Below are positions 46,413-57,062 of a DNA stretch of 64,000 nucleotides, piece by piece. The notes under the pieces were generated by a model that saw only the letters and a program-made list of their open reading frames with translations, was not told the DNA's origin and ran no database searches. The translations under genes and the position numbers were made by a program. Position 1 is the first letter of the stretch. Every line of letters begins with the position of its first letter. The stretch comes from Tetrastigma voinierianum (taxonomy: Eukaryota; Streptophyta; Magnoliopsida; Vitales; Vitaceae), in NCBI GenBank assembly GCA_016808115.1, contig JAEQBH010007409.1, forward strand, positions 168,552 to 232,551. Reading direction: 5' to 3'.

Positions 46413-48410
46413 TGTAAGACCCGAGAAATTCTAATTTCTCGAAAAATAGTAAATTCTAAGCACGAATTATAATTTCTTGCTAAAATCCTTACCATTCCTT
46501 AAGTAACTCTGATGATGAAATGGATTGCACCGCTGGAATCGCCTTCAAAATCTAGCTAGCACGTCACTCGTCATTTCAGACAATAATTCTACACGCTGAG
46601 GCATCGCATTTCGGGTGCCGTAAAACGATTTTCGATGGGACGAAAGTCACATATAACACGTACTCATGTTCCATAAGTGGAATGAGTAGAGAAATTATGA
46701 AAATGGACGGCCGAGATAGTGCCAAATGTCAAAACAGGGAAAAGAAGGGATAAAATAGTCATTTTGGAAAATGATTAAATGATAATAAAGCCAAAATACC
46801 GAATAGTGTCATCTTCTCAAATTGAAAAGAGACCAAAATGAAAAGGAAAATCGACAAGTGAGTCTCGTATTTATTCCCAGAGAGAGAGAGCCACTTCTCT
46901 CTAAAATATTCCGCACCGACCGTCAGCCTTCGTGACAGTTAAGTGAGAGGTGCCGCTTCATCGCCGAGGCTCTGCGCGGTACTGATGAGTTTCCTCAAAC
47001 TCCGAGAGGTAGGGGTTTCTCCCTACTTGGTTTTATTCTTTGTTTAAGAGCTATATTAATGTTTGAGTTGAATGAAGCCGTGAGAGGTCGCTTGAGCGTT
47101 CCAAATTCAGAATCCCAGGTGTTGGATTTTTGAAACTCAGAGCGGATGCTACCACGACCGCCCACTCGCCGTTTGGAGTGCCATGGTGAAATGTGTGCGA
47201 ATGTATGCTTTGATGTATGAGGCCTAATCACCCAGAAATGGCTGTTCACAAAGTGAACTCGATAATTTGTAGTTTGATAAGAACAAGAATCGAGGGTTTT
47301 AATGCTCTCGAAATGCTGTCTACAAAACAATAATTTTGTGCAATATGTGTTTGGTCGAGTGATTCAAGTGGAATTGCTCGCTTTTAATCATTGCCCAAGT
47401 GAGCTAATTTTTGGAGTGTGGAAATGAAATTACATAACATGATTGTGTGATTTAAATTATGTGAATATACAAAATGGTGATATATTTGGCTGTGTTATAT
47501 GAGTTATTGAATGGCATCACAATGCATTTACATGCATCAAATTCCTGTAGAGTTAGGAGGAGTTCATGAGTGATTCTAGAGAGAATGGTTTCGGAGGGTC
47601 ATTTCTAAAAATAATAATAATAATCAGGGTAAATTTCATACTAAAAATATCAATCGTCTGAGATCACCCAACTGACATACATCTGAGGGTACCACACCTA
47701 ATATTAACTGGCCTGAAACGGCCCAATTGATATATCTCGGAGGGTAGTCAACTAAATATAACATCGGAGGCGGTCCACTACTTAGATCGGAGAGAAGACT
47801 ATAAATATAAACAAATAACTTCATTTGAAACTAGTTTTCTTACACGGCTTAGGCAGGGAGGGAGTCTGAGGACTCGTGGATATGATGATGTTAGACATTC
47901 AAGTAGGATCATGCATTTGCTTGAATGTGTGTTTATTTTGGAGCATTGCATATGCACTAAGGTGGAGAGTAGCCCATTTAGGGTGATTCCACTACTGAGC
48001 ATTAGCTCACCCTGTCGAGGGAACATATTTTCAGGTAAAGGGAGTGCAGAGGATACGGCTCATCCTAAAGGCCGAGTTTGTGAAGAAAGCCGGGTTGTGG
48101 CTTGGATGATTTTAAACATGTATTAGAATTCTAGTATTTTAATATATGTTGTATAAGAGTAAACATTTAACTCTTGAAAACATGATGTATGTTGATGTAT
48201 GATGATGGATATTGTAGTATGGGCCCAAGAGGCCGTTTTTATCCATATTTGTATCAGGTGGTTGATATTGGGACAGGCTCAGATCCGATAGAGTCCCGCA
48301 CAGCTGAGACTCTCGCCCGACATTTTCGTGAGTGTCGTAAGTTACCCGACATCCATGAGTATTCCCATGAAGTCGACGGTAGTCAAACGACCACCGTAAT
48401 CAGCGCCGCG
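46413..48410 (+). mobile_element. TE-E 5' LTR (F1 family)
   Basis: Starts TGTAAGACCCGAGAAATT. The end is set at 48410 by alignment with the 3' LTR (TAATCAGCGCCGCG here against TAATCAGCATCACA there). The differences at the end are all transitions. The 54-bp repeat block lies at 47640-47800. Confidence 0.85.
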
Positions 48411-48413
48411 CCT

Positions 48414-48431
48414 TGGTATCGTAGCTTTAAG
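48414..48431 (+). promoter_or_regulatory. TE-E primer binding site
   Basis: TGGTATCGTAGCTTTAAG, three bases after the LTR end, against the initiator-methionine tRNA PBS TGGTATCAGAGC. Confirms the element's orientation. Confidence 0.75.
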
Positions 48432-50226
48432 CATACGAATACCTGGGGTGGAGCTCGTTTATATCCATCACCACTTGGGTGGTTTGATGTAAGTTAGGTA
48501 TGAGATTACCTAGGAAATCATGGGACAAAACTAGGACACTGCATGCATGTGTTTGGTGTGCTTTGTGTGATTTGATGAAATGTTGTGTGAGTGTTTGATG
48601 AATGGTATGCTTACCATGTTATGAGTTGTGAAATGTTTGTGTGCTTAGTGATTAGCACATAGGAAAACAAATGAAGTGTTGAGAATTGTTGAAAAAAACA
48701 ATTTAGAGTTTACAAAGGTGTAAATCAGAACAAATTTGGTTTTATTAAAGAAGTTAAGACTAAAGAAAATAGAATAAAAATAAATTTTAGAAAATTTATT
48801 TGGTTTAGAGATTGAAGAAAATCATTTTCTGAAGGTTTTGTGAAAAGTAAAGAAAATGAAGGAAATAAATTTTATAAATTTATTTGGTGTGTACTAGAAA
48901 AAAAAAATTTAGGTGAAAAATTCTGCTGTTTTACAAAGTTGTAAAATTGAAGGGTAAATAGAATAACATAAATTTTTTATAAATTTATTTGAGTATTCGA
49001 AAATGGAAAAATGGTAGATATTTTTTTGGGTGTGTCCAGTGGCTGCAAAAAGAATTGGAAAAAAATAATAAATGAATAATGAAAAAAAAACTAGAAAATT
49101 TTTTTGGTGTGCAGTGAATAAATGGGCTACTGCCCATTTGCACATGGATATTGTGTCACAATACAAGCATTGTATTGTGACATGGTAGTTTTGGAGTGCA
49201 GTTTTGGCAAGGTAATTATATTGCAAGACAAGGATTTGTATTGCAACTAGGCTTGTTAGGCTGGAAAAAATTGTATTGCAATACAGGGAATTGTATTGCA
49301 ATGAGGCTTGCAAGTAGGCCAGATGGAATTGTATTGCAATACAATTAGTGTATTGTGACCTAGTCTCAGAGTAAACGGGTCGTATTGCATATAGGAAGAA
49401 GACCGATGGAAATCAGACAAGAATATACAAGAGTGTATTGCATGAAGTGAGGTCGAAAATCGTGTAACATAGAGATGTGCGTTGAAAAATCAGGACAAGT
49501 AATACTTGTATTGTATCAGACTTGAAGGGTCAAATAGACATGGTAAATACACATGGTGTATTGTGGCAAGAAGGACACGCTGGTCGAGACTGTATTGCAA
49601 TACACCATTGTATTGCAAACTTAGGTCGCACGTTAACTATACACAAAAGAACGATGAACAAAAGATGGTGAACAAAGAAAAAATCAGAATTTTTTAAAAA
49701 TAAAATAAAATAAAATAGGACAAAATTTTGGAAAATGAAATTTTCAAAATAAAAATTTTTGTTGATAAAATTGGATTAACATGTGGATAAATGGTCTTCA
49801 GATTGCTTATAAATGCGTGAACTTGATATATACACCGATTTGTGTATGAATAGTGTCTCTGTGGCCGCATTTACACCCTGAGATACGTAATTAATGTCGT
49901 ATGTTTTGATTGCATGATTTTATGTTTAAATTATGAGAAGTACATATACACGTATGATGTATATGGGAATTGTGGATCGCGCTGGATTACTGCGAGGGAA
50001 ATTATATGCATGGTGTAATGCGTATAGAAAAGGGTGAATGCTAAGGTTAGAAACTGCGACCCAGGGATTGATAATCGAAATGAACAAGAAAGCTTAGAAT
50101 TTTATTGAAATAAATGAATTGAGTGGTTGAATTTAGCGCTCACTCTCAGAAATGAACTGTCATTCATGGTTGTCAAGTCTATTAGTACTGGTACGCATTG
50201 CTAGTTAGACTGAAATGAAAAATTAA
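48432..50226 (+). other. TE-E leader
   Basis: A 1.8-kb untranslated leader, A/T-rich at 48700-49110, with a run of palindromes at 49119-49612. No gene. Open frames on the complement here come from the repeats. Confidence 0.6.
49119..49612. repeat. Palindromes TGTATTGCAATACA and two hairpins in the TE-E leader
   Basis: The perfect 14-bp palindrome TGTATTGCAATACA occurs at 49272, 49330 and 49591, with about eight half-sites (TTGTATTGCAA, GTATTGTGAC). Two perfect hairpins precede them: AAATGGGC-TACT-GCCCATTT (49120-49139) and TGTCACAATACAA-GCA-TTGTATTGTGACA (49154-49182, arms of 13 bp). Confidence 0.85.
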
Positions 50227-50620
50227 ATGATTCTGTTGCCATTGGAAATATGTAGATGGTTAGTCGAGTACGAGGACGTAGAGGGCGTCCACAGGTACCG
50301 GGTCGTGCACCACCAATATTTGATCAAGAGTTCTTCGAGGTCAGAGGTATTGCAATGGGCCGCTATCGCACAGGCTAGCATAGCAGGTAGTCAGAGAGGT
50401 CCTAGTAACCTCCAGAAGTTTAGGGCGCATCATTCTCCGACATTCACAGGGGGAGGAGATCCGATGGTGGTAGAGCATTGGTTCATACAGATCGAGAAGG
50501 TGTTAGAAGCTATGGAGATTACCTCTGACATTACCAGGATTAGACTAGCTGTGTTCCAGCTAGAGAGTGAGGCCCAAATATGGTGGAAATGGGCAAGGAC
50601 CCTGTGAGACCTTGTGAGGA
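50227..50620 (+). pseudogene. TE-E Gag, N-terminal part
   Basis: The open frame gives FRAHHSPTFTGGGDPMVVEH, WFIQIEKVLEAMEITSDITR and IRLAVFQLESEAQIWWKWAR, which is the retrotransposon Gag core: P.F.G..DP..A..W...IEK...., then FQL.GEAQ.WW. The stretch before it (in another frame) reads VRGRRGRPQVPGR, the usual basic start. After WWKWARTL the frame stops (50605-50607) and the rest of Gag, including the zinc knuckle, is not recognisable. Confidence 0.75.
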
Positions 50621-50974
50621 GCCTTTGTATGTGAGTTCTCCCTAGGATTAGGGCGAGGATATGGATGATATGCTCAGGTCGCGAAGTTGGAGATATCTGG
50701 GACTCTACTCACAAAGGGACCCGAGGATCATAGACATGTCGAAGTTCGATGTCATCCGATGGATCAGCTGACAACACAGAGTCAAGTATCGATCAGGAGC
50801 ATGTGAGGTTACCGCCATACGTAGGGAGGGTACTATGTGGTATTTCGTGGGGACAAGCATGACATTTTGCCCTAGATAGTACGAGTCCAGTGTCGAGACG
50901 CTAGCGGTCAAGAAGGAGCCTCACCCCTAGAGGACGAGGAGAGACTGTGACTTAGATCTACCTCGAAAAGTAGT
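50621..50974 (+). other. Eroded gag/protease region of TE-E
   Basis: 350 bp where more than 1 kb of gag-protease would be expected; no motif readable. Most of the region has been deleted. Confidence 0.4.
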
Positions 50975-51260
50975 GTTCGAGTATGTGGATGTTTTTCCGC
51001 ATTAGCTACCGGATCGCTCCATAGAGGGCTGTAAAACTTCGTATCGGGAAGTTACATCCGGTACTTCACCCATCTCTATGACTCCGCATAGATTTACATT
51101 CGGGCCGAGCCAGAACTCGCAGTCCAGCTATAGGAGCTCCTTGACAAGGGGTTCATTAGATCGAGCACTTCACCATGGGGCGCTCCAGTTTATTTTCGAA
51201 GAAGAAGGACATAACCCTTCGACCGGGTAGTATTGATTACCTGCACTGTGCTTGAAAATG
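50975..51260 (+). pseudogene. TE-E protease-RT linker and start of RT
   Basis: Reads VVFEYVDVFPALPPDRSIE, then a decayed stretch, then IEHFTMGRSSLFSKKKD-like and GAPVYF, equal to the P.V.EFPDVFP...LPPxREIEF...RPSxSPWGAPVLFVKKKDGxxRxCIDYR start of chromovirus RT, over three frames. The FxDD catalytic box and the rest of RT are absent downstream. Confidence 0.6.
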
Positions 51261-51385
51261 TTGTCGTCTATCAAGAACCCACACCCACCTCATTCAAGAT
51301 CATCCATGATTCGCCTGGACCTGCCTCTGGTATGCGCTGGTGTCATCCCCTTCACATATCTCATCCGTTTAACAGCTGAGCGCTT

Positions 51386-51943
51386 ATGTTTATGGTGATG
51401 ACAGTCCCCGGCACGCGACACGCTACGGCACTACGAGTTTACGCCGCGATCCACGCGATCAACGAACGCCCAAATAACGATTCACGATCTCGCAGCAGGC
51501 GCGGTTCAAACCATCCAAAGATCGTCGTCGACGTTCTTCCGGACGCCGGATCGATCTGCATCCGCCGCGCGGTCCCGCCGAGTCGTTTCACTCGACGATT
51601 ACGTTACGCGTCGAGATATCCATCGAGCGCCAGATCGCCAAGTCCCACGAGGCGCGTCGCCATCGAGTCAGATCGACGACGTGTCGACGCCACGCACCGC
51701 ACACGCGCCGAGCGCCGAAAAAGGTATTTCGGCGTGAGGCACGTCGCTCCCGATGTTCGTTCGGTCGATCGCCGTCGCGTACCCGCAGAAGGTCTGAGAC
51801 GCACCAGTTTAATCATCCGTCTATACAGATTAACAGTGGTACATCCCATCCATCTGAGAGATGATCCACGGTCCTTTATCGCACTCCACCATAAGAGAGA
51901 GAGACTGAGCGAGACGCTCCAGCAACGCAAGAACAGCAAATAA
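51386..51943. other. CpG-dense block of unknown origin in TE-E
   Basis: About 550 bp, with the core at 51400-51800 unlike any neighbour: GC-rich, with roughly 60 CpGs in 400 bp by eye, and many TCGA and GATC words. The plus strand has an open frame of 185 codons that is very Arg-rich (RRKRYFGVRHVAPDVRSVDR near the middle); the minus strand has one of 111 codons. Neither matches a family I know. It lies where RT/RNase H should be. It could be a captured host segment, a foreign insertion or an artefact. Confidence 0.4.
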
Positions 51944-53049
51944 GTGTTTGGTAAGATGTGAGTGACTGCCTTCCTTCAAGTCGGGAAGAGTCATGACTTC
52001 CCGCTTCTCACACTAGCTCGTGACCAGGCCGGATTTGGGCATGTGAGATCGATCGCCTCAGGATGTGATCCGTGGCTTGGGGACGCAGCCTCCGTGCTAT
52101 ACTGTGGGCTCATGAGAGTATACTGGCTCATTCCTACACACCCTGCAAGGGTCGAGGAACCAAGCCGCTTTTTAGTGGTGCTATACAGCACTTCCAAAGA
52201 CGATAGTTGGGAGGATCTAGAGGCGGTCAAGCCTGTGGACAACCGAGTTGACACAATGCAAGCGTAGTGACCAGTGTGTGATCTGTCGTCGCTGATGTCA
52301 AGCTTGACATGGATGAGTCGACAGCCATCGGGTTGTCAGTAATTGAGACCTTAGCCTGCTTGGTCACCCGACACGCACCTCGATTCAGCTAGGAGGTTAA
52401 GGCCTTTAGAGAAGCCAGAATAGATGTTCTTCCTAGATATAGGCGAGAGTCGACATTATATCGTGATTACGAGGGAGAGACCTTGAGACTCTCGCCATGG
52501 TGGACCTTTGGGATTGGGTGTCACAAGATGGCATTATTATGCTTGAGTGCACGCAGAACATCGCACATGAAGCCGAGTATGGGTGCACTGCACGGGCCAT
52601 TCACCACTCTCGTGATGATGAGTTTGTTTTGTAACTACGTCCAACAAAGACTCATAGTTCGATTTAAGAAATGTAAGAGGCTCGAAGTGTAAGCCAAGAA
52701 ATTATGTTAATCGAGAGATGAAAACACACTCTGGCCAGTTATCACGCAGACTTAGAGTCAGAGTGATAGGAGTCAGGGCGACTCAAGATTTGATACCCTT
52801 TGAAATTGCATTGGTGTCATAAGTTTCATATGCTCTGTGATATGGATGTCATTCATGACATGGACTAGGTTGACTTCATCCATTGATTGAGTTTGAAGAT
52901 CGCACTCTGGGAAGGTCAACATTACACACAAAGTAAGGGCTGTGTGTGGTTACACGTGGTGGATTATATACAGGATTCGAGGAGACGCCTCGTGAGCAAG
53001 ACGTCCCGGGTCTTAAGGGCAAGAGCAATTGCTCTTAGTGGAATTCACT
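51944..53049 (+). other. Unreadable pol part of TE-E
   Basis: 1.1 kb in the position of RNase H and the integrase N-terminus. No diagnostic motif survives. No other gene is seen on either strand. Confidence 0.4.
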
Positions 53050-53720
53050 CACAACAATAGTTATCAGCAGTGATACAAATGGCCCATATGAGGCATCATG
53101 ATGACGCCACAGTCACCCAAGCATGTCAGACCGAGGTGGGAGAGCTCCACCACCGGGTCCCCGACTCGACAGAGACACCCCGGTACAGAGCCGACACGAC
53201 AAGCTCTCTCACATCGTGAGCCTATGATACAAGAGTTAGCGCAGATAAAGCACGCCACCTTTAGAGTTCAGGTCAGATCACGCTTCAAGGTGATGCCTAA
53301 GAGAGGAGTGGCTCAGCCCTGGTGAGCCACGTGAGCTATCGCCGAGGGCTTTATCGGGGCCTTCGAGATACTGAGAGGATGTGCACTGCGGAAGATACCC
53401 GGTCGGGCGCTACCGCCCCGGGCGATAAGGTGTCCACGAGTGTTTCACGGCTCCATGTCTCGGCATACTCCTGATCCGGAAACCCATGTGGTGGATCGGG
53501 GACAGATTGGAGGCCGGACACCGATGGACCTTCTCGAGGAGGGACCGGCAGGCATTTGACGTCAGGATCGGGGCGCTTTACACGGTAAGATCCATGAGGC
53601 ATGGTGTTTGCGCGCATGGGCGTCATCATGCAAAGGAGGAGTCAACGCGGGGAGCCGAGGATACGATGCGCCACCTATCCCTTCCCTTTGCTTAGAGATG
53701 AAGGCACGTGGTTTAGTCAA
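53050..53720 (+). pseudogene. TE-E integrase C-terminus and chromodomain-like tail
   Basis: Across frames: a NNSYQ-like piece with VIQMA (53055-53090), QVRSRFKVMPKRGV (53270-53310, equal to VGDHVFLKVxPxRGV), LSPRALSGP then SRY (the GPY/F motif), DTDGPSRGG, and RREDTM with LSLPF near 53660-53695, equal to the GxEESTWExEDxMRxxYPFLF end of a chromodomain. The stretch after it, to 53837, carries the usual short tail before the PPT. Frame is lost at least four times. Confidence 0.6.
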
Positions 53721-53824
53721 GTACCATTTGGGAATGACTAGTTTACATGTGCTGGTGGGAGTGCACGTCAGATATGCGTGTGAGTGATTGTGATCGTTCA
53801 GAATTTAAGGATGAAATTCCTTTT

Positions 53825-53837
53825 AAGGAGGGGAGAA
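53825..53837 (+). promoter_or_regulatory. Polypurine tract of TE-E
   Basis: AAGGAGGGGAGAA directly before the 3' LTR start TGTAAGACCC (53838), in the context GATGAAATTCCTTTTAAGGA seen at many chromovirus 3' ends. Confidence 0.85.
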
Positions 53838-55856
53838 TGTAAGACCCAAGAAATTCCAATTTATAGGCATGGCGCAATCAGAATTGCACAAATTGTAATT
53901 TCGCTAAAAATCCGTAATTTATTCTCTAGACTTCTGATGATCTAAACAGATTGCACCGTTGAACTTTCTAGCTAAATCTATCTAGCACGCCGAATTTTGT
54001 CGACCCGAGACAAATAAATTTACATGTTTTTCGAGCATTGCATTTCGTGCCGTAAAAACTATTTTCGATGCGACGAAAAGTCACATGAGCAACACGAACT
54101 CATGTGCCATAAGTGGAATGAGTGAGAAATATGAAAATGCATAATGCAGATAGTGCCGAATGTCAAAACTGGGAAAAGAAGGGACAAAATGGTCATTTTG
54201 GAAAATGATTAAATGATAATAAAGCCAAATACTAAATAGTGTCATCTTCAAATTTAAGAGACCAAAAACATGGAAAAGGAAAAATCAACAAAGGAGCTCC
54301 GCATTTTATTCCCAGAGAGAGAGAGAATACTCAAAATATCTGGGGCAATCCGACTGGCCGAACGCCTTCTGACAAGAAGAAAGCCGTCTTCGCCGCCGAG
54401 AGGTGGCTTCACGTAAGCATCATTTAGGAGTTTCAAACCCGAGAGGTAGGGTTTCTCCCTACTTGGTTTATTCTCGCTTAAGAGCTACTGTTAATGTTTG
54501 AGCTCGAATTGAGCCCATAGTATCGCCGGATCTGGGCTCCTAAATCTTTAAACTGAGGTGTTGGATTTTTGAAACCCATGTGGATAACTCATGACTGCCC
54601 ACCCTGGCCGTTTGGAGTGCCAGGTGAAATGTGCTTTCTAATGTATGCTTTGATGTGTAAGGAGTCTTAAATCTACAAATACTGGTTCAGTGAACTCGAT
54701 ACTTTGTGTTTTTGATAGGACAGTAAATCGAGGGTTTGCATCGTTTCATGTCGTTGTTCACAAAAATAATTTTTGTGCAAATATGTGCTCTCAGTCGAAA
54801 GTGGATTCAAGTGAATTGCTCGTGTTTGATCATTAGCCCAAGTGAGCTAATTTTGGAGTGTGAAATGTGAAATTACATAACATGATTGTGTGATTTAAAT
54901 TTATGTGAATATATGCATGATACATTTGCATGTGTTAGATGAGAGTTATTGAAATGGCATCACACGCATTTCATATGCACTGGGTGGCACCCTAGAGAGT
55001 TAGGAGGAGTGGCCATGAGGTGATTCGGGAGAATGGTTTCGCTGGTTCAAAAATAACACACACACCCGAGGGTAGCCCATACTAAAAATATCAATCAAGC
55101 CTGAGATGTTCTTTCCACCGATATACACGGAGGCGGTAAGTCCACCTAATATCAATCGCCTGAGCCGCCTAATTGATATATCCGGGAGGGTAGTCAACTA
55201 AATATAACACTTGAGACTTACCCCACTACTTAGGACGGAGTGGTAGACCACAAATATAAACAAACAACTTCCTCAAAACTAGTTTTCTACACGGCTCTGT
55301 GCAGTGTGAGGGAGTTTGCAGGACTCTAGATATGAGATGATGCTGACATTCAAGTAAGATCATGCATTCGGGCTGAATATGTGTTTATTTGGAGCATCGT
55401 ATTATGCACTTAGGTGCAGAGTACCCATTTAGGTGATTCCACTACTGCATTAGCTCACCTGCCGAGGAACATATTTTCAGTACGTGGTTCTAAGATATTT
55501 GTACTCTCATCCTAAAGGCCGAGTTTTGTAAAGAAAGCCAAGGTCGCGGGCTCTCGATTGATTTTAAACATGTATTAATTCCTCATATTTTAATATATGT
55601 TGTATAAGGCAAACATTTAACTCTCGAAACATGATGTATGTTGGATGTATGATGATGAATATCGTAGTACGGGCCCAAGATGCCGTTTATCATATTTGTA
55701 TCAGTGATTGATATTGGGACAGTTTGTATCTAGGTAGAGCTCCCGCATGTGCGAGACTCCTAGCTTTGATTTTCTCGCGGAGTGCTCGGGTAAGTTATCC
55801 GTAATGAGTATTCCTTCTGCCAGATCTGCAGTCAACTGACTCTAATCAGCATCACA
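53838..55856 (+). mobile_element. TE-E 3' LTR (F1 family)
   Basis: Starts TGTAAGACCCAAGAAATT and ends AATCAGCATCACA, 2.0 kb. Colinear with 46413-48410 but with many substitutions and indels. The 54-bp repeat block lies at 55060-55260. Confidence 0.85.
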
Positions 55857-56084
55857 CCTCCAAGGCGACTTTTCGATATCCTAAACGTCATGGTCCTTAT
55901 CCGGCGACCGTTAGACAACTCTCCAAGGCAATTCTTCTGAGTACTTCCTTGAAATTCCTTTTACAAACATTTTCGTTTTCTTTCACTTCATGTCATGCAC
56001 TCACCTCTAATATATTAGGTGCCCCGCTGCATGTGGAAATCTTTACGATACCAACCTAATTAAACCATGTTGTCGAGAGAAACA

Positions 56085-56125
<41 letters not shown>

Positions 56126-57062
56126 GTATATATATATTAACATAATTAATTCAAACAAATCATGTTATTAAATTCACATCAATAACACCAAAATTAGCTC
56201 ACATGGGCTAATTAGTAAACACAAGCAATTCATTTTGAATCACTTAAAACACACATTTTCGCACCAAGAGGTCTCATTCATTATTCACATGAATAAGAAA
56301 CCTCGCTGACACCGCTCACCTACCACAACAACGGGATTTTCTTCACTCTGCTCAAGTTTTTGAGCACTAAAAACGGGCTAACCCCAAGCCCCAGAACGCC
56401 CCCTAACCATTTACATGGCTCTTAGCCAAAGAATAACGCAAGTAGGAAAAGATCCCTATATCTTGAGTTGTTCTGGACCCACCAAACGGTGTCCACGCTG
56501 CAGAGCCCTCACCTCGTAGAACAACTTACTGCTTCCGTCGGTAACCGACTAGTCCAACTGCGAAATCTGTGAGAGAATGGTTCTCTCATTCTCTCTCTAA
56601 AATCACAAACCCAAGCTCACTGCATCCATTCGTTCCAATCACTGCCCATTTTGGTGTTTTAATGGAGAAGATGACTATTCTTCATTTTGTCTTATTCAAT
56701 TAACAATTCAAATAATTCCCAATGTGTCCCTTTTGTCTTGATTTTGACACTTGGTTTAATCTAAGCCGTCCATTTCCACCATCTCTGGTTCAAACATAGG
56801 TCACAAGAGACATGTGTGACTTTTGTCACATCACATACCTCTCAAACCCGTTTACGCGCACCCTACACCCTAAGGCCTTCGAAAAACATGAAATTCTCGA
56901 CCGCCTCTAATTCAATGAAATTCGACGTGTTTGCTAGATTTTGCGAGACGATTCCAACGGTGAAGTCCATTTCGTCATCCGAGATCTATAAAAATTTCGG
57001 ATTTTGACCGAAATTACCGCTTTACCATTTTTCAGAAAATTGAAATTTTCTCGGGTCTTACA
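55857..57062 (-). mobile_element. Solo LTR F1-d, right part
   Basis: Resumes after TE-E (first five bases are the TSD copy) and ends TTTTCTCGGGTCTTACA at 57062. It includes an AT microsatellite at 56091-56127. The following ATTAA completes the perfect TSD of F1-d. Confidence 0.85.

Larger units (their letters stand above)
46413..55856 (+). mobile_element. TE-E: chromovirus with both LTRs
   Basis: LTRs at 46413-48410 and 53838-55856, PBS at 48414, PPT at 53825-53837, and a perfect CCTCC TSD (46408-46412 and 55857-55861) inside F1-d. Internal gag, RT-start and integrase/chromodomain remnants are in the correct order and strand. Most of gag-PR, the RT core, RNase H and the integrase N-terminus are missing or unreadable. 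It shows that the F1 LTR family belongs to a chromovirus. Confidence 0.9.

Noticed and set aside
48909..49313. 134-codon minus-strand open frame
   Set aside because: It lies over A/T-rich leader sequence and the TTGTATTGCAA repeats of TE-E and has no domain.
51386..51943. AP2/ERF transcription factor, suggested by KRYFGVR
   Set aside because: The following residues lack the WAAEIRD and WLGTF blocks that define the domain; the likeness is limited to six residues.
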